Origin: Sipunculus nudus
Taxonomy: Eukaryota > Annelida > Sipuncula > Golfingiida > Sipunculidae
Assembly: GCA_026874595.1 (NCBI GenBank)
Contig: JAPPUL010000079.1
Location: forward strand, 735,001-799,000
Direction of reading: 5' to 3'
Length of the DNA stretch: 64,000 nt
Positions within the stretch are counted from its first letter, which is position 1. The number at the start of each line of letters is the position of its first letter. Below are positions 27,509-37,363 of the stretch, piece after piece. The position numbers and the translations under genes are program-made. The notes below the pieces were generated by a model, which worked only from the letters and a program-made list of their open reading frames with translations, was not told the origin of the DNA and searched no databases.

Positions 27509-28531
27509 ATGATAAAAGAAATACTTACAAAACTAGTTATGAGAGAGGACTTAAGTAGTTTTGAGATGGAGAGGATATTAGAGGAGATAATAAAAGGGGA
27601 AGTAAAAGAGGCCCAGATAGGCGGGCTGCTAAGTCTTTTGCGAGCAAAAGGCGAGACAAAAGAAGAGATAGAAGCAGCGGTAAAAGTTTTACGTAAACAC
27701 GCAACAAAAATAAGGTTACCAGAAGGGGCAGAAGGACTTGACATAGTGGGAACGGGAGGAGATGGTAAAAATACCTTTAACATATCGACGTTATCAGCGC
27801 TAGTAATAGCAACAGGCGGAGTTAGAGTTGCCAAACATGGGAACGTAGGAGTCTCAAGCAGATGCGGCAGTGCGGATGTATTAAATGAGCTTGGGGTAAA
27901 AATAAGAGCCGAGAAAGAGATTTTAGAAAGATGTTTAAAAGAAGTAAATATAGGTTTTTTATTTGCCCAAACCCTACACAAAGCGATGAAGGAAGTAACA
28001 ATAGCACGTAAAAATCTTGGCATAAGCACAATATTTAATTATATAGGTCCCCTAACAAACCCAGCAGGAGTAAAAAGATACATCGTAGGAGTATCAAAGG
28101 ATGATTTATTAAGTAAGTTTTCACATGTACTAAAAGACCTTGGAACGGATCGAGGACTTGTTATACACGGACAGGACGGACTTGATGAGATAACGACATG
28201 CACAAAAACGAAAGGTTATGAAATAGAAGGCGGGAAGCTTAAGGACTTTCTACTAGATCCAAAAGATTATAGTATAAAGTACACAAATATTGAAGAGCTT
28301 TTAGGCGGGGATACAAAAGAGAACGCAAAGATAGTATGGGAAGTACTAAATGGGGAGGGCACTCGTGCACAAAAAGACGTTGTGGCATTGAATGCAGGAT
28401 TTGGATTTTACATAGGAGGTATTTGCAAAGACGCAGGAGAAGGTATAGACAAAGCGTATAAGATACTTAAGAGCAAATCAGGAATAAAGACCTTAAAGGG
28501 GCTAATAGAAGTCTCTAATATGTCAAGATAG
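27509..28531 (+). CDS. trpD: anthranilate phosphoribosyltransferase
   Basis: A 340-residue enzyme joining anthranilate and PRPP in tryptophan synthesis. The PRPP-binding signature DIVGTGGDGKNTFNISTLSA and the anthranilate loop KHGNVGVSSRCGSADVLNELG are intact. LHKAMKEV, NYIGPLTNPAG and HGQDGLDEIT are also typical. ATG 27509 gives the standard N-terminus MIKEILTKLV; the frame could extend to TTG 27494. No other trp gene is in the window. It is followed by the repeat-linked lipoprotein gene and rsmI. Confidence 0.93.
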   Translation: MIKEILTKLVMREDLSSFEMERILEEIIKGEVKEAQIGGLLSLLRAKGETKEEIEAAVKVLRKHATKIRLPEGAEGLDIVGTGGDGKNTFNISTLSALVIATGGVRVAKHGNVGVSSRCGSADVLNELGVKIRAEKEILERCLKEVNIGFLFAQTLHKAMKEVTIARKNLGISTIFNYIGPLTNPAGVKRYIVGVSKDDLLSKFSHVLKDLGTDRGLVIHGQDGLDEITTCTKTKGYEIEGGKLKDFLLDPKDYSIKYTNIEELLGGDTKENAKIVWEVLNGEGTRAQKDVVALNAGFGFYIGGICKDAGEGIDKAYKILKSKSGIKTLKGLIEVSNMSR

Positions 28532-28543
28532 GAAAGGATGTGT

Positions 28544-28569
28544 AAGGATAGGCAAGGATAGGCAAGGTT
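28544..28569 (+). repeat. 10-bp repeat carrying ribosome sites, before the lipoprotein gene
   Basis: The unit aaggataggc occurs twice, followed by a partial third copy (aaggtt) that runs into the ATG at 28570. With the preceding GAAAGGA (28532-28538) this gives four ribosome-site-like motifs in a row between the trpD stop and the next start. Confidence 0.8.
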
Positions 28570-29373
28570 ATGCTAAAACTTAGAAGGAATAATTGTAAAA
28601 GACTTAAAAGAGAGAAAAGCCCTACGATAAGACAAAGGATATTAATAATATTTTGTGTATTGTTAATCTCAAGTTCGTGCAAAACACTTGTAACAGTAAT
28701 AAAGTCAAACGATAAAGGAAAAGACAATGCACTCCTAAAAGATTTTAGCTATACCTACGACGTACTAATAAAGCGAACTAAGAAGAAGGTGGGAGAGGCA
28801 AAGATAATGTTTAGGACTTTAGTACGTAATGAACATATATTTTACGAATTAAATCAAAAGATTAATATAAAAGCGCAAGAAAATATAATAACTAAATCAC
28901 TTAAAATAGAGAGCGAATCTATCCTGACAAGAGGTTTTAAGGTAGTAAGATTTGGAGGACAGATAATAGAGGGAGAGAAAAAAAGTATACGAAGCGGTTA
29001 TTACAGTCCACCATACTACTATATAGAGGAAGATTACAAAAGGTATAAACTGCAAGCGTCAAGTCCGTTATTTTCGAGTGTAATAGAGCATTATATAATA
29101 AGTGCTAATATGTTAAAGCAACCTGGAGAGTATATAAACTACACATTTTTGAATTTAGTATCTTTGAACGCAGAAGAGGAGCGAATAACATTTGAGGGAT
29201 ATGAAGATAATGTATTCAATGAGCCGGGTGGCAAAAGAGAGATTAAGGAGTATATAACACGCAATCACGGAAGTAATTACGAAAGTCGTTATAAGGTAGA
29301 CCGAGCAAATCGAGTAATAGAGAAAACAGATTTTGATAAGATATTGGTATGGGAATTAAAGGAAGACAGTTGA
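28570..29373 (+). CDS. probable lipoprotein of unknown function
   Basis: A 267-residue protein with a long basic N-terminus, a hydrophobic segment (about 23-35) and the lipobox LISSSC (Cys near residue 37). The mature part is about 230 residues of mixed charge with many beta-strand-like segments (for example FKVVRFGGQIIEG and YYSPPYYYIEEDYKRY), and no known domain is recognised. It overlaps the start of rsmI by four bases, so the two are translationally coupled. An outer-membrane or periplasmic anchoring is expected. Confidence 0.7.
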   Translation: MLKLRRNNCKRLKREKSPTIRQRILIIFCVLLISSSCKTLVTVIKSNDKGKDNALLKDFSYTYDVLIKRTKKKVGEAKIMFRTLVRNEHIFYELNQKINIKAQENIITKSLKIESESILTRGFKVVRFGGQIIEGEKKSIRSGYYSPPYYYIEEDYKRYKLQASSPLFSSVIEHYIISANMLKQPGEYINYTFLNLVSLNAEEERITFEGYEDNVFNEPGGKREIKEYITRNHGSNYESRYKVDRANRVIEKTDFDKILVWELKEDS

Positions 29374-30125
29374 AGGGTGCTAACAAAAGGTGTACGGGAA
29401 AAATATATGTTGTTTCGACACCGATAGGGAACCTAGATGACATAACGCTAAGAGCGATAAAGGTTCTTGGAGAGGTAGATTTTGTTGTATGCGAGGATAC
29501 AAGACATACCCTAAAGCTATTAAATCATCTAGGGCTAAAGAAGAAATTATATAGCCACAATAGTTATAATCAAGAAAGAAGCATAAACCAAATCCTATTG
29601 AAGCTAGAAGATAGAGAAAGAAAAATAGCGCTTGTAAGTGATAGTGGAACACCTTGCATATCAGACCCAGGCACAAAACTAATATCTAAATTAACAGAAC
29701 AAGGACATGAAGTAATACCGATACCTGGTGCGAGTGCAGGGCTTGCCTTACTATCAGTTAGCGGATTTAGGTTAAATGAGTTTATATTTGTAGGATTTCT
29801 ATCTCGCAAGAAGGGCAAACGTCTTAATAAATTAAAAGAGCTTAGTACGTTCAGAGGGAATATAATATTATACGAGTCACCAAAACGAGTAAGGGCTCTA
29901 ATGCTATTAATAGAGGAAGTATTTAGAGGGAGTGAAGTTGTTATTGGGCGTGAGCTTACAAAGAAGTTTGAAGAGATTATACGTATAAACGTAGCAGAGC
30001 TTAGTAAACTAGAGTTAAAGGAGAAAGGTGAGTATACACTAATAATCGAAAACAAGTTAAAAGAGTTAAAAGAGTTAAAAGAAGAAAAGAAAAAAAAGAA
30101 AGAAAAAAAGTTTAAAAAAAGCTAA
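29370..30125 (+). CDS. rsmI: 16S rRNA (cytidine1402-2'-O)-methyltransferase
   Basis: A 251-residue SAM-dependent enzyme that methylates C1402 of 16S rRNA. GKIYVVSTPIGNLDDITLRA, the CEDTRHTLKLL block, VSDSGTPCISDPG and PGASAGLALLSVSG are diagnostic for RsmI. TTG 29370 is chosen as start: it overlaps the preceding stop as TTGA, and AAAGGAAG lies four bases upstream. The lysine-rich C-terminal tail contains a 9-base in-frame duplication (LKE LKE). A longer start at 29349 inside the previous gene is less likely. Confidence 0.94.
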   Translation: MKGANKRCTGKIYVVSTPIGNLDDITLRAIKVLGEVDFVVCEDTRHTLKLLNHLGLKKKLYSHNSYNQERSINQILLKLEDRERKIALVSDSGTPCISDPGTKLISKLTEQGHEVIPIPGASAGLALLSVSGFRLNEFIFVGFLSRKKGKRLNKLKELSTFRGNIILYESPKRVRALMLLIEEVFRGSEVVIGRELTKKFEEIIRINVAELSKLELKEKGEYTLIIENKLKELKELKEEKKKKKEKKFKKS

Positions 30126-30250
30126 AGTTTCTTTAAGAACACACCGAGGCTAGTAGAAGCGGGAATAGAATATAAAAAAGGAATATAAGTTATTAATAAA
30201 TTAAGTTAGTTCAAGAACAAAAAAAAGAAAAAAAGACAAGGCAAAGTTCC

Positions 30251-30607
30251 TTGGATGAGAAAACCATGAATATAAAAGGGATAAGCTTACTAGAAAGCTT
30301 ATTTAAAATAAGTCCCAAACAAAAAGAAGCTATAACAAAAGTAAATGAAAAAGACAGTGTAACGCTGTCAAATCCTACGGTACAAAGATACCTAATGACG
30401 CAAGAGTTTAAGATAGAGAATCTAACCAAGATAGAGAAAATAATTGAGGAATCAGCAGATGTCAGGTTAGATAAAGTAAAAGAGGTAAAAAAGAAGTTAA
30501 AAGACCCCCAATCGTATTTACAAGGTATAGACTATAAGGTACTACTTAAAAAGCTTTTAGACCCGCAGTTTAAGTATTATATAAATAAACCAAAACAGAC
30601 AGATTAA
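30251..30607 (+). CDS. FlgM-like protein (possible anti-sigma-28 factor)
   Basis: A 118-residue protein. Residues about 68-105 (SADVRLDKVKEVKKKLKDPQ, then YLQGIDYKVLLKKLLDP) resemble the sigma-28-binding helices of FlgM, which normally read VR..KV..LK followed by a Y.VD...VA.KLL pattern. The N-terminal half is polar and possibly disordered, as in FlgM. If correct, it would hold the flagellar sigma factor inactive until hook completion. That fits flaB in the same window, which has a sigma-28-like upstream motif. The start could be TTG 30251 or ATG 30266. The match is by eye only. Confidence 0.5.
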   Translation: MDEKTMNIKGISLLESLFKISPKQKEAITKVNEKDSVTLSNPTVQRYLMTQEFKIENLTKIEKIIEESADVRLDKVKEVKKKLKDPQSYLQGIDYKVLLKKLLDPQFKYYINKPKQTD

Positions 30608-30762
30608 GATAATATATGAATAGAAAGGTTAAAAAGTTGCTTATGTTGCAATCTTCTAGTCAAATAAGCGACAAATAAAGCCGAAAAACTAATCTATATA
30701 AAGTGAACAAAGATCCAATCTTAAAAATTAATAAGAGCACCATTAACATAACGGGGTAAGTC

Positions 30763-31935
30763 ATGATAAGTCTGTCAATGCCAACAAAGATTCTAGCAGG
30801 GAACGGAGTAATAGAATATATAGGAGAAGTAGTTAGGGACTATGGTGAGCGTATATTATTAGTCTATGACAAAGATGCGTCAAAGGAAACCAAATACTTT
30901 GGCCAGATAAGAAATTTACTTGAGAAAAATAGTTTTGGTGTCTTATTATATAACTGCTCCTCAACTGGAAAAAAGCTTAATATACCAAGTTATGAGCTTA
31001 TAAATGAAGGAGCAAGCCAAGCCGCTATAGCCAAATGTAACACGATAGTAGGGATTGGTTGCATAGGAACTTTATATGCCGCTAAGTCTATAGCATTACT
31101 TTCAAAAGCAGGCGGAAAGATAGAAGATTATACAGGAGAGCATAGAATAGGACTATCTCACACTAAGAAAAAGGCAAGTTATATAGAAATACCAATAAGC
31201 TATGATCTAATACCAGGGCTTACAGATACAAGTTATATATCAGATAATAGTTTAGATGATCTTAAAGTTATGCCATCACACGCTGAGAAAGCGGATTTAG
31301 TAATGATGGATCCAACATTAATCTCTATAAAAGGCGGTAAGGCAAATGCTTATAATGGGATACATCTATTATCACTGGCAATAGAATCGCTAATATCCAA
31401 ACAAGTTAACCTACTGGGCGAATCGTTTTCCTTACAGGCTGTAGATATATTATTTAAATACTTAGAAAGTTTTATAAAAGACACGTCTAATTTAGAATAT
31501 AGGGAATTCATAATGAAGGCAACGATTTTATCATCGCTTGCATTTGGCAATAGTACTCCTGGAGTGTCTTTTGCCTTGTCTTTACTTCTTAGCAAAGCAC
31601 ATAATCTAGAGCAAAGTATAATATCAACAATACTCTTACCTCACATAATGGAATTTAATGTGACAAGTGTTTCCAATGACTATCTTAGATTATATAATAT
31701 GCTTGGCGAGAGCAGGAGCGATATGACGGTGGTACAAGCTGCTGTAAAGATGATAGAGTCAGTCAAAAAGCTTATTGAAGAACTAGAACTTACTAAAAAG
31801 CTCTCAGAGCTTAATATAGAACGTAGCAATTTTTTAAAGGTCTCAAAAATAGCTTTAAGTTATGATTTTATGAAATATGCACCACAGGTTGTTGCAGAGG
31901 AAGAGTTAACCAATATTTTAGACTCGGCATATTAA
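30763..31935 (+). CDS. degenerate iron-containing alcohol dehydrogenase homologue
   Basis: A 390-residue protein with the overall iron-ADH layout, including the MDPTLI turn and the ILLPHIMEFN helix near 290-299. The defining residues are replaced. By alignment to the usual GMDALTHAIE, PHG and VHA motifs, the four metal ligands become His201, Leu205, Phe270 and Gln284. The GGGS-x-x-D nucleotide motif becomes GCIGTLY (99-105). It is unlikely to be a metal-dependent dehydrogenase and may be a binding or structural pseudoenzyme. It precedes larB by 53 bases on the same strand. Its fold class is well supported; its function is unknown. Confidence 0.75.
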   Translation: MISLSMPTKILAGNGVIEYIGEVVRDYGERILLVYDKDASKETKYFGQIRNLLEKNSFGVLLYNCSSTGKKLNIPSYELINEGASQAAIAKCNTIVGIGCIGTLYAAKSIALLSKAGGKIEDYTGEHRIGLSHTKKKASYIEIPISYDLIPGLTDTSYISDNSLDDLKVMPSHAEKADLVMMDPTLISIKGGKANAYNGIHLLSLAIESLISKQVNLLGESFSLQAVDILFKYLESFIKDTSNLEYREFIMKATILSSLAFGNSTPGVSFALSLLLSKAHNLEQSIISTILLPHIMEFNVTSVSNDYLRLYNMLGESRSDMTVVQAAVKMIESVKKLIEELELTKKLSELNIERSNFLKVSKIALSYDFMKYAPQVVAEEELTNILDSAY

Positions 31936-31988
31936 CTTTTGCTTATTTTTTTTTAAAACCTAATTGGACAAGTTATAATAATATTAAG

Positions 31989-32765
31989 ATGACCAAAAAA
32001 AAATTAAAAGCCTTGTTAGAACAAGTACGAGGCGGGAAGGTAGCTGTAGATGATGCCCTTGATGAACTCGTTGGCTTTCCTTATAAAGACATAGAGTATG
32101 CAAAACTAGACTATCATCGAGAGTTAAGGCAAGGGTTTCCGGAAGTTATATATTGTAAGGATAAAAGCGAGGATGAGGTAATAAATATCCTAAAAGCTCT
32201 TATCAAAAACAAGAAATCTAAAATCCTTGCAACTCGAGTTCGTGAAGGGCTTTCAAAGAAGATAAAGAATTTAGATAAAAGATTTGAATACAAAAGCCGA
32301 GGACAAGTAGCTTATTTATTAGATGAACAAAATAGTACGAATAAACAAGTTGGGAATATACTAATAATATCGGCTGGGACATCGGATATGGGGATTGTTG
32401 AGGAGGCTTATGTTACCTCGTATGTGCTTGGCAACAAGACCCAAAATCTTATCGACGTTGGAGTTGCTGGGATACATAGGCTCTTTGACCATAAGAAGAT
32501 GCTTGATGAGGCTAATGTAATAATCGTAGTGGCTGGTATGGATGGGGCACTGGCAAGCGTTGTGGGCGGACTTGTAAGTAAGCCGGTTATTGGTGTGCCA
32601 AGTAGTGTAGGCTATGGAGCATCGTTTCAAGGCTTATCTGCTTTACTTGCAATGTTAAATAGTTGCAGTCCGAATGTGCTTACAGTAAATATCGATAATG
32701 GTTTTGGTGCGGCATATGCTGCATCCATAATAAATCAACAGTGCTCAAAAAACAATCTTAACTAA
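31989..32765 (+). CDS. larB: pyridinium-3,5-biscarboxylic acid mononucleotide synthase
   Basis: A 258-residue PurE-related enzyme that carboxylates and hydrolyses nicotinic acid adenine dinucleotide, the first step of nickel-pincer nucleotide cofactor synthesis. ILIISAGTSDMGIVEEAY, DVGVAGIHRLF and VIVVAGMDGALASVVGGLV are LarB signatures, as is the closing VTVNIDNGFGAAYAA-type segment (here LTVNIDNG). A nine-A run lies at codons 3-5. No ribosome site is visible; TATAAT at 31974-31979 ends nine bases before the ATG. larC follows; larE and the racemase larA are not in the window. Confidence 0.92.
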   Translation: MTKKKLKALLEQVRGGKVAVDDALDELVGFPYKDIEYAKLDYHRELRQGFPEVIYCKDKSEDEVINILKALIKNKKSKILATRVREGLSKKIKNLDKRFEYKSRGQVAYLLDEQNSTNKQVGNILIISAGTSDMGIVEEAYVTSYVLGNKTQNLIDVGVAGIHRLFDHKKMLDEANVIIVVAGMDGALASVVGGLVSKPVIGVPSSVGYGASFQGLSALLAMLNSCSPNVLTVNIDNGFGAAYAASIINQQCSKNNLN

Positions 32766-32769
32766 TAGA

Positions 32770-33068
32770 CTATAATACCCAGAAATAAGTTATGCAAAAG
32801 ATTTTATATTTTGACGCCTTTTCAGGCTTAAGCGGAGATATGATATTATCTGCTCTTTTTAATATGTTAGAACTCGGTGAGGAGTGGTTTTCAAAAGAGA
32901 TTAATAAACTTGCCTTTTAGGCTATAATACCCAGAAATAAGTTATGCAAAAGATTTTATATTTTGATGCCTTTTCAGGCTTAAGCGGAGATATGATATTA
33001 TCTGCTCTTTTTAATATGTTAGAACTCGGTGAGGAGTGGTTTTCAAAAGAGATTAATAAACTTGCCTT
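32770..33068 (+). repeat. tandem duplication of the larC 5-prime end (period 152 bp)
   Basis: Bases 32770-32916 and 32922-33068 match over 147 positions with one visible difference (gacgcc versus gatgcc). The copy includes a TATAAT motif, the short leader and the first 41 larC codons. The first copy then runs into a stop; the second continues into the full larC gene. Confidence 0.97.
32792..32920 (+). pseudogene. truncated larC duplicate (42 codons)
   Basis: ATG 32792 opens a frame identical to the larC N-terminus for 41 residues (MQKILYFDAFSGLSG and on to EINKLA), then one Phe and TAG at 32918-32920. It is the product of the 152-base tandem duplication, and ends 23 bases before the intact larC start. 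If translated it would give a 42-residue peptide. Confidence 0.9.
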
Positions 33069-34137
33069 AGACAAAAGTCAATATAAACTAATCTTTAGAA
33101 AGGCTAAGGTAAGTTCCATAGAGGGTTTGACATTTAAGCTTGAAGAACAAAAAAAACAAGCTAAGCATCGCAATTTAAAAGACATAGAAAACATCTTAAA
33201 AAGCTCAAAACTAGATAAAGCAATAATAGATGATGCATTTAATGTATTTACGATACTTGCAAAAGCAGAAGGTAAAATGCATGGGAAAAGTATTTATGAT
33301 ATACATTTTCATGAGGTTGGAGCCTTAGATTCAATAATTGACATTGTAGGTATTGGCATAATATTAAATCGTATAAAAGTAGACAAAATATACTGCTCGC
33401 CTTTGCCTATCGGAAGAGGTTTTGTAAAATGTGCACATGGTCTAATGCCACTTCCGGCGCCTGCCGCTAGTGAGATATTAAAAGATTATCCTGTTTACGG
33501 AGTGGAGGAGGAGGGGGAATACGTAACCCCAACAGGTGCTGCCATAATAAAGTATTACGCAAAACCAATAACAACCATTCCTCCTATGCACATTAAATTC
33601 ATAGGCTATGGGATGGGGAGTGCTAAAAGAAAACGTCCTAATATGCTAAGAACTCTTCTTGGTGAAATTGACACTGTTAATAAAAAATCTAATATGCTTT
33701 TGGTTGAAACTAATTTAGATGACATAAACCCTGAGTTAATGCCATATATAAAAGATAAGCTGTTTGAGTTGGGGGCTAATGATGTTTATTCTACTCCTAC
33801 TATAATGAAAAAGGGGCGATGTGGTTTAATTCTTTCTGTACTTTGCATCGAGCCTATTTGTAAAAACGTTATAGAATTAATATTCAAAGAGACAACTGCA
33901 ATAGGAGTTAGGAAAACACGAGTTGAAAGAGAGGAGCTTACACGGAAAGTTATTAAAACTACTATTCCTGATATTGGGGAGGTTGAGATTAAAGAAAGTT
34001 TTCTTCACGGCAAAGCTATACAGGTAAAGCCTGAGTTTGAAAGTCTAAAAAAGCTTGCTATAAAGCACAACATCCCTATTAAGGACCTACACACTAAAGC
34101 ACTTATGGCATACAAAACCAAAAACCAAAATACATAA
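32944..34137 (+). CDS. larC: nickel insertion protein LarC
   Basis: A 397-residue protein that inserts nickel into the pincer nucleotide cofactor with CTP. YFDAFSGLSGDMILSALF, the histidine-containing IHFHEVGALDSIIDIVG, PAPAASEIL and VETNLDDINPELMPY are family signatures. It is one continuous frame, unlike the frameshift-split larC1/larC2 of lactobacilli. The N-terminal 41 codons are duplicated just upstream. It is paired with larB. It converges with the AGCS symporter gene across a 38-base spacer that has three imperfect copies of aagatttat. Confidence 0.93.
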   Translation: MQKILYFDAFSGLSGDMILSALFNMLELGEEWFSKEINKLALDKSQYKLIFRKAKVSSIEGLTFKLEEQKKQAKHRNLKDIENILKSSKLDKAIIDDAFNVFTILAKAEGKMHGKSIYDIHFHEVGALDSIIDIVGIGIILNRIKVDKIYCSPLPIGRGFVKCAHGLMPLPAPAASEILKDYPVYGVEEEGEYVTPTGAAIIKYYAKPITTIPPMHIKFIGYGMGSAKRKRPNMLRTLLGEIDTVNKKSNMLLVETNLDDINPELMPYIKDKLFELGANDVYSTPTIMKKGRCGLILSVLCIEPICKNVIELIFKETTAIGVRKTRVEREELTRKVIKTTIPDIGEVEIKESFLHGKAIQVKPEFESLKKLAIKHNIPIKDLHTKALMAYKTKNQNT

Positions 34138-34175
34138 CTTTATATATCAAGATTTATATATAAAGATTTATGAAA

Positions 34176-35624
34176 TCAAGATTTATGAAAATAAGTGTCC
34201 TTGTCTTTTTTAACCACCTTACTAAGAAGTAGTAAACTAATGATATTAGGAAGTGCCATAAGCATATTAGTAATATCTGCCATCTGCCATACCAGCTTTA
34301 CAGGAATAGTTGCCCCAACAACTATTAATATAGTATATATTACACGATAAGGAAGTATTGCCTTCTTGCCAAATAAGAATTCTGCACTCCTATCCCCGTA
34401 ATACGACCATGCGATTACCGTGGAATAGGCAAAGGTTATTAATCCAAATCCTACAACCCAGGTCCCAAGAGTACGAAAACCAATACCGAATACTCCAGAA
34501 AGCCCCTCTCCAAACGCATAGGCTGTTAAATCTGCACTCAAAAGTCCTGCCGGCTTATTTGCTCCATAAACTCCTGTTATTACTATTACTAGTGCCGTCA
34601 TGCTGCATATTATTAGCGTGTCAATAAAAGGCTCAAGCATCGCAACAAGCCCTTCTTTTACAGGCTCATCCGTCTTGGATGCTGCATGTATCATAGGTGA
34701 TGAGCCAAGTCCTGCCTCATTTGAAAACACTCCTCGTGCAACCCCATATCGTACCGCCTCACCTACCATACCCCAGCCAAATGCATAGGGGTTTAATGCG
34801 TAATCTAATATTGTATATATTGCTGATGGTACTTTATCCAAATTAAAGGCGATTATTAGTAATGCAAAAAAACAGTAGACCAAAGACATTATAGGCACAA
34901 GGTAAGACGCTACCTTTGCTATCCGCTTAACTCCTCCCAATATAACCAAACCTACTAATAATGCAAGTATTACTCCCACCACCACCTTATAAGACATCTG
35001 CCCCACAAGCGGCAAGGCCATACTTAATCCACTTACAACCGAATTGGCCTGCACCATATTTCCTATCCCAAATGACGCTATCAACGTGAAGAGTGCAAAC
35101 AGTATTCCCATAAAAGGCATATTAAGCCCTTTTTTAAGCGTATACATAGGACCACCCGATACTTCTCCGTTTTCTTTAACATCACGATATTTCACTCCTA
35201 ACGTACACGAGGTGAACTTTGTTGCCATCCCAAATAATGCTGTAACCCACATCCAAAACACTGCTCCAGGTCCACCCATTGATACTGCTGTTGCAACCCC
35301 TGCTATGTTCCCTGTTCCTACTGTTGCCGATAAGGCACCGGTTAGTGCCTGAAAATAACTTACCTCGCCTTTTACATCTTTACCTACATTATCTGCTTTT
35401 CCCGCCTTCCCAAATACCAAACTAAAGGAATGTCTAAATCCCCTTATCTGTACAAAACCCATGCGAAATGTTAGATATATTCCCGTTCCCACCAAGATTA
35501 TTATAGATGGTATCCCCCATACCATATCTGCTACTTTTCCTACCAAATCTGAAAAACCCATGCCACCAGCTGTACATCCACTAAACACCAGCATTATCAT
35601 AAGCATTATAAGTGTAGTTTTCAT
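34176..35624 (-). CDS. sodium:alanine/glycine symporter (AGCS family) with a lipoprotein-like N-terminus
   Basis: A 482-residue inner-membrane transporter. GTGIYLTFRMGFVQIRGF, GTGNIAGVATAVSMGGPGA, the GGPMYTLKKGL region and SNEAGLGSSPMIHAA are AGCS signatures; about ten TM segments follow. The first 21 residues are unusual: a short hydrophobic stretch ending LVFSGCTAGG, like a lipoprotein signal. AAAGGAT about eight bases before the ATG supports this long start over Met22, which has no good ribosome site. Confidence 0.9.
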   Translation of the reverse strand: MKTTLIMLMIMLVFSGCTAGGMGFSDLVGKVADMVWGIPSIIILVGTGIYLTFRMGFVQIRGFRHSFSLVFGKAGKADNVGKDVKGEVSYFQALTGALSATVGTGNIAGVATAVSMGGPGAVFWMWVTALFGMATKFTSCTLGVKYRDVKENGEVSGGPMYTLKKGLNMPFMGILFALFTLIASFGIGNMVQANSVVSGLSMALPLVGQMSYKVVVGVILALLVGLVILGGVKRIAKVASYLVPIMSLVYCFFALLIIAFNLDKVPSAIYTILDYALNPYAFGWGMVGEAVRYGVARGVFSNEAGLGSSPMIHAASKTDEPVKEGLVAMLEPFIDTLIICSMTALVIVITGVYGANKPAGLLSADLTAYAFGEGLSGVFGIGFRTLGTWVVGFGLITFAYSTVIAWSYYGDRSAEFLFGKKAILPYRVIYTILIVVGATIPVKLVWQMADITNMLMALPNIISLLLLSKVVKKDKDTYFHKS

Positions 35625-35736
35625 ATCATATCATCCTTTTATTGTCTTTAGATTAAACCATCCCTCCTCACTTAACTTATTACAAGATAATACATTATGA
35701 TCATTTTAGTTATATAAATATTTTGTAGGACTTTTC

Positions 35737-37363
<1,627 letters not shown>

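Noticed and set aside
30616-30678. 20-codon frame after the FlgM-like gene
   Set aside because: No ribosome site, no hydrophobic or conserved feature; likely chance in AT-rich DNA.
31995-32003. Nine-A runs in larB and the glycosyltransferase (8079-8087) as contingency tracts
   Set aside because: Both frames are intact, and A runs of this length are common in AT-rich DNA, so they are not evidence of switching on their own.
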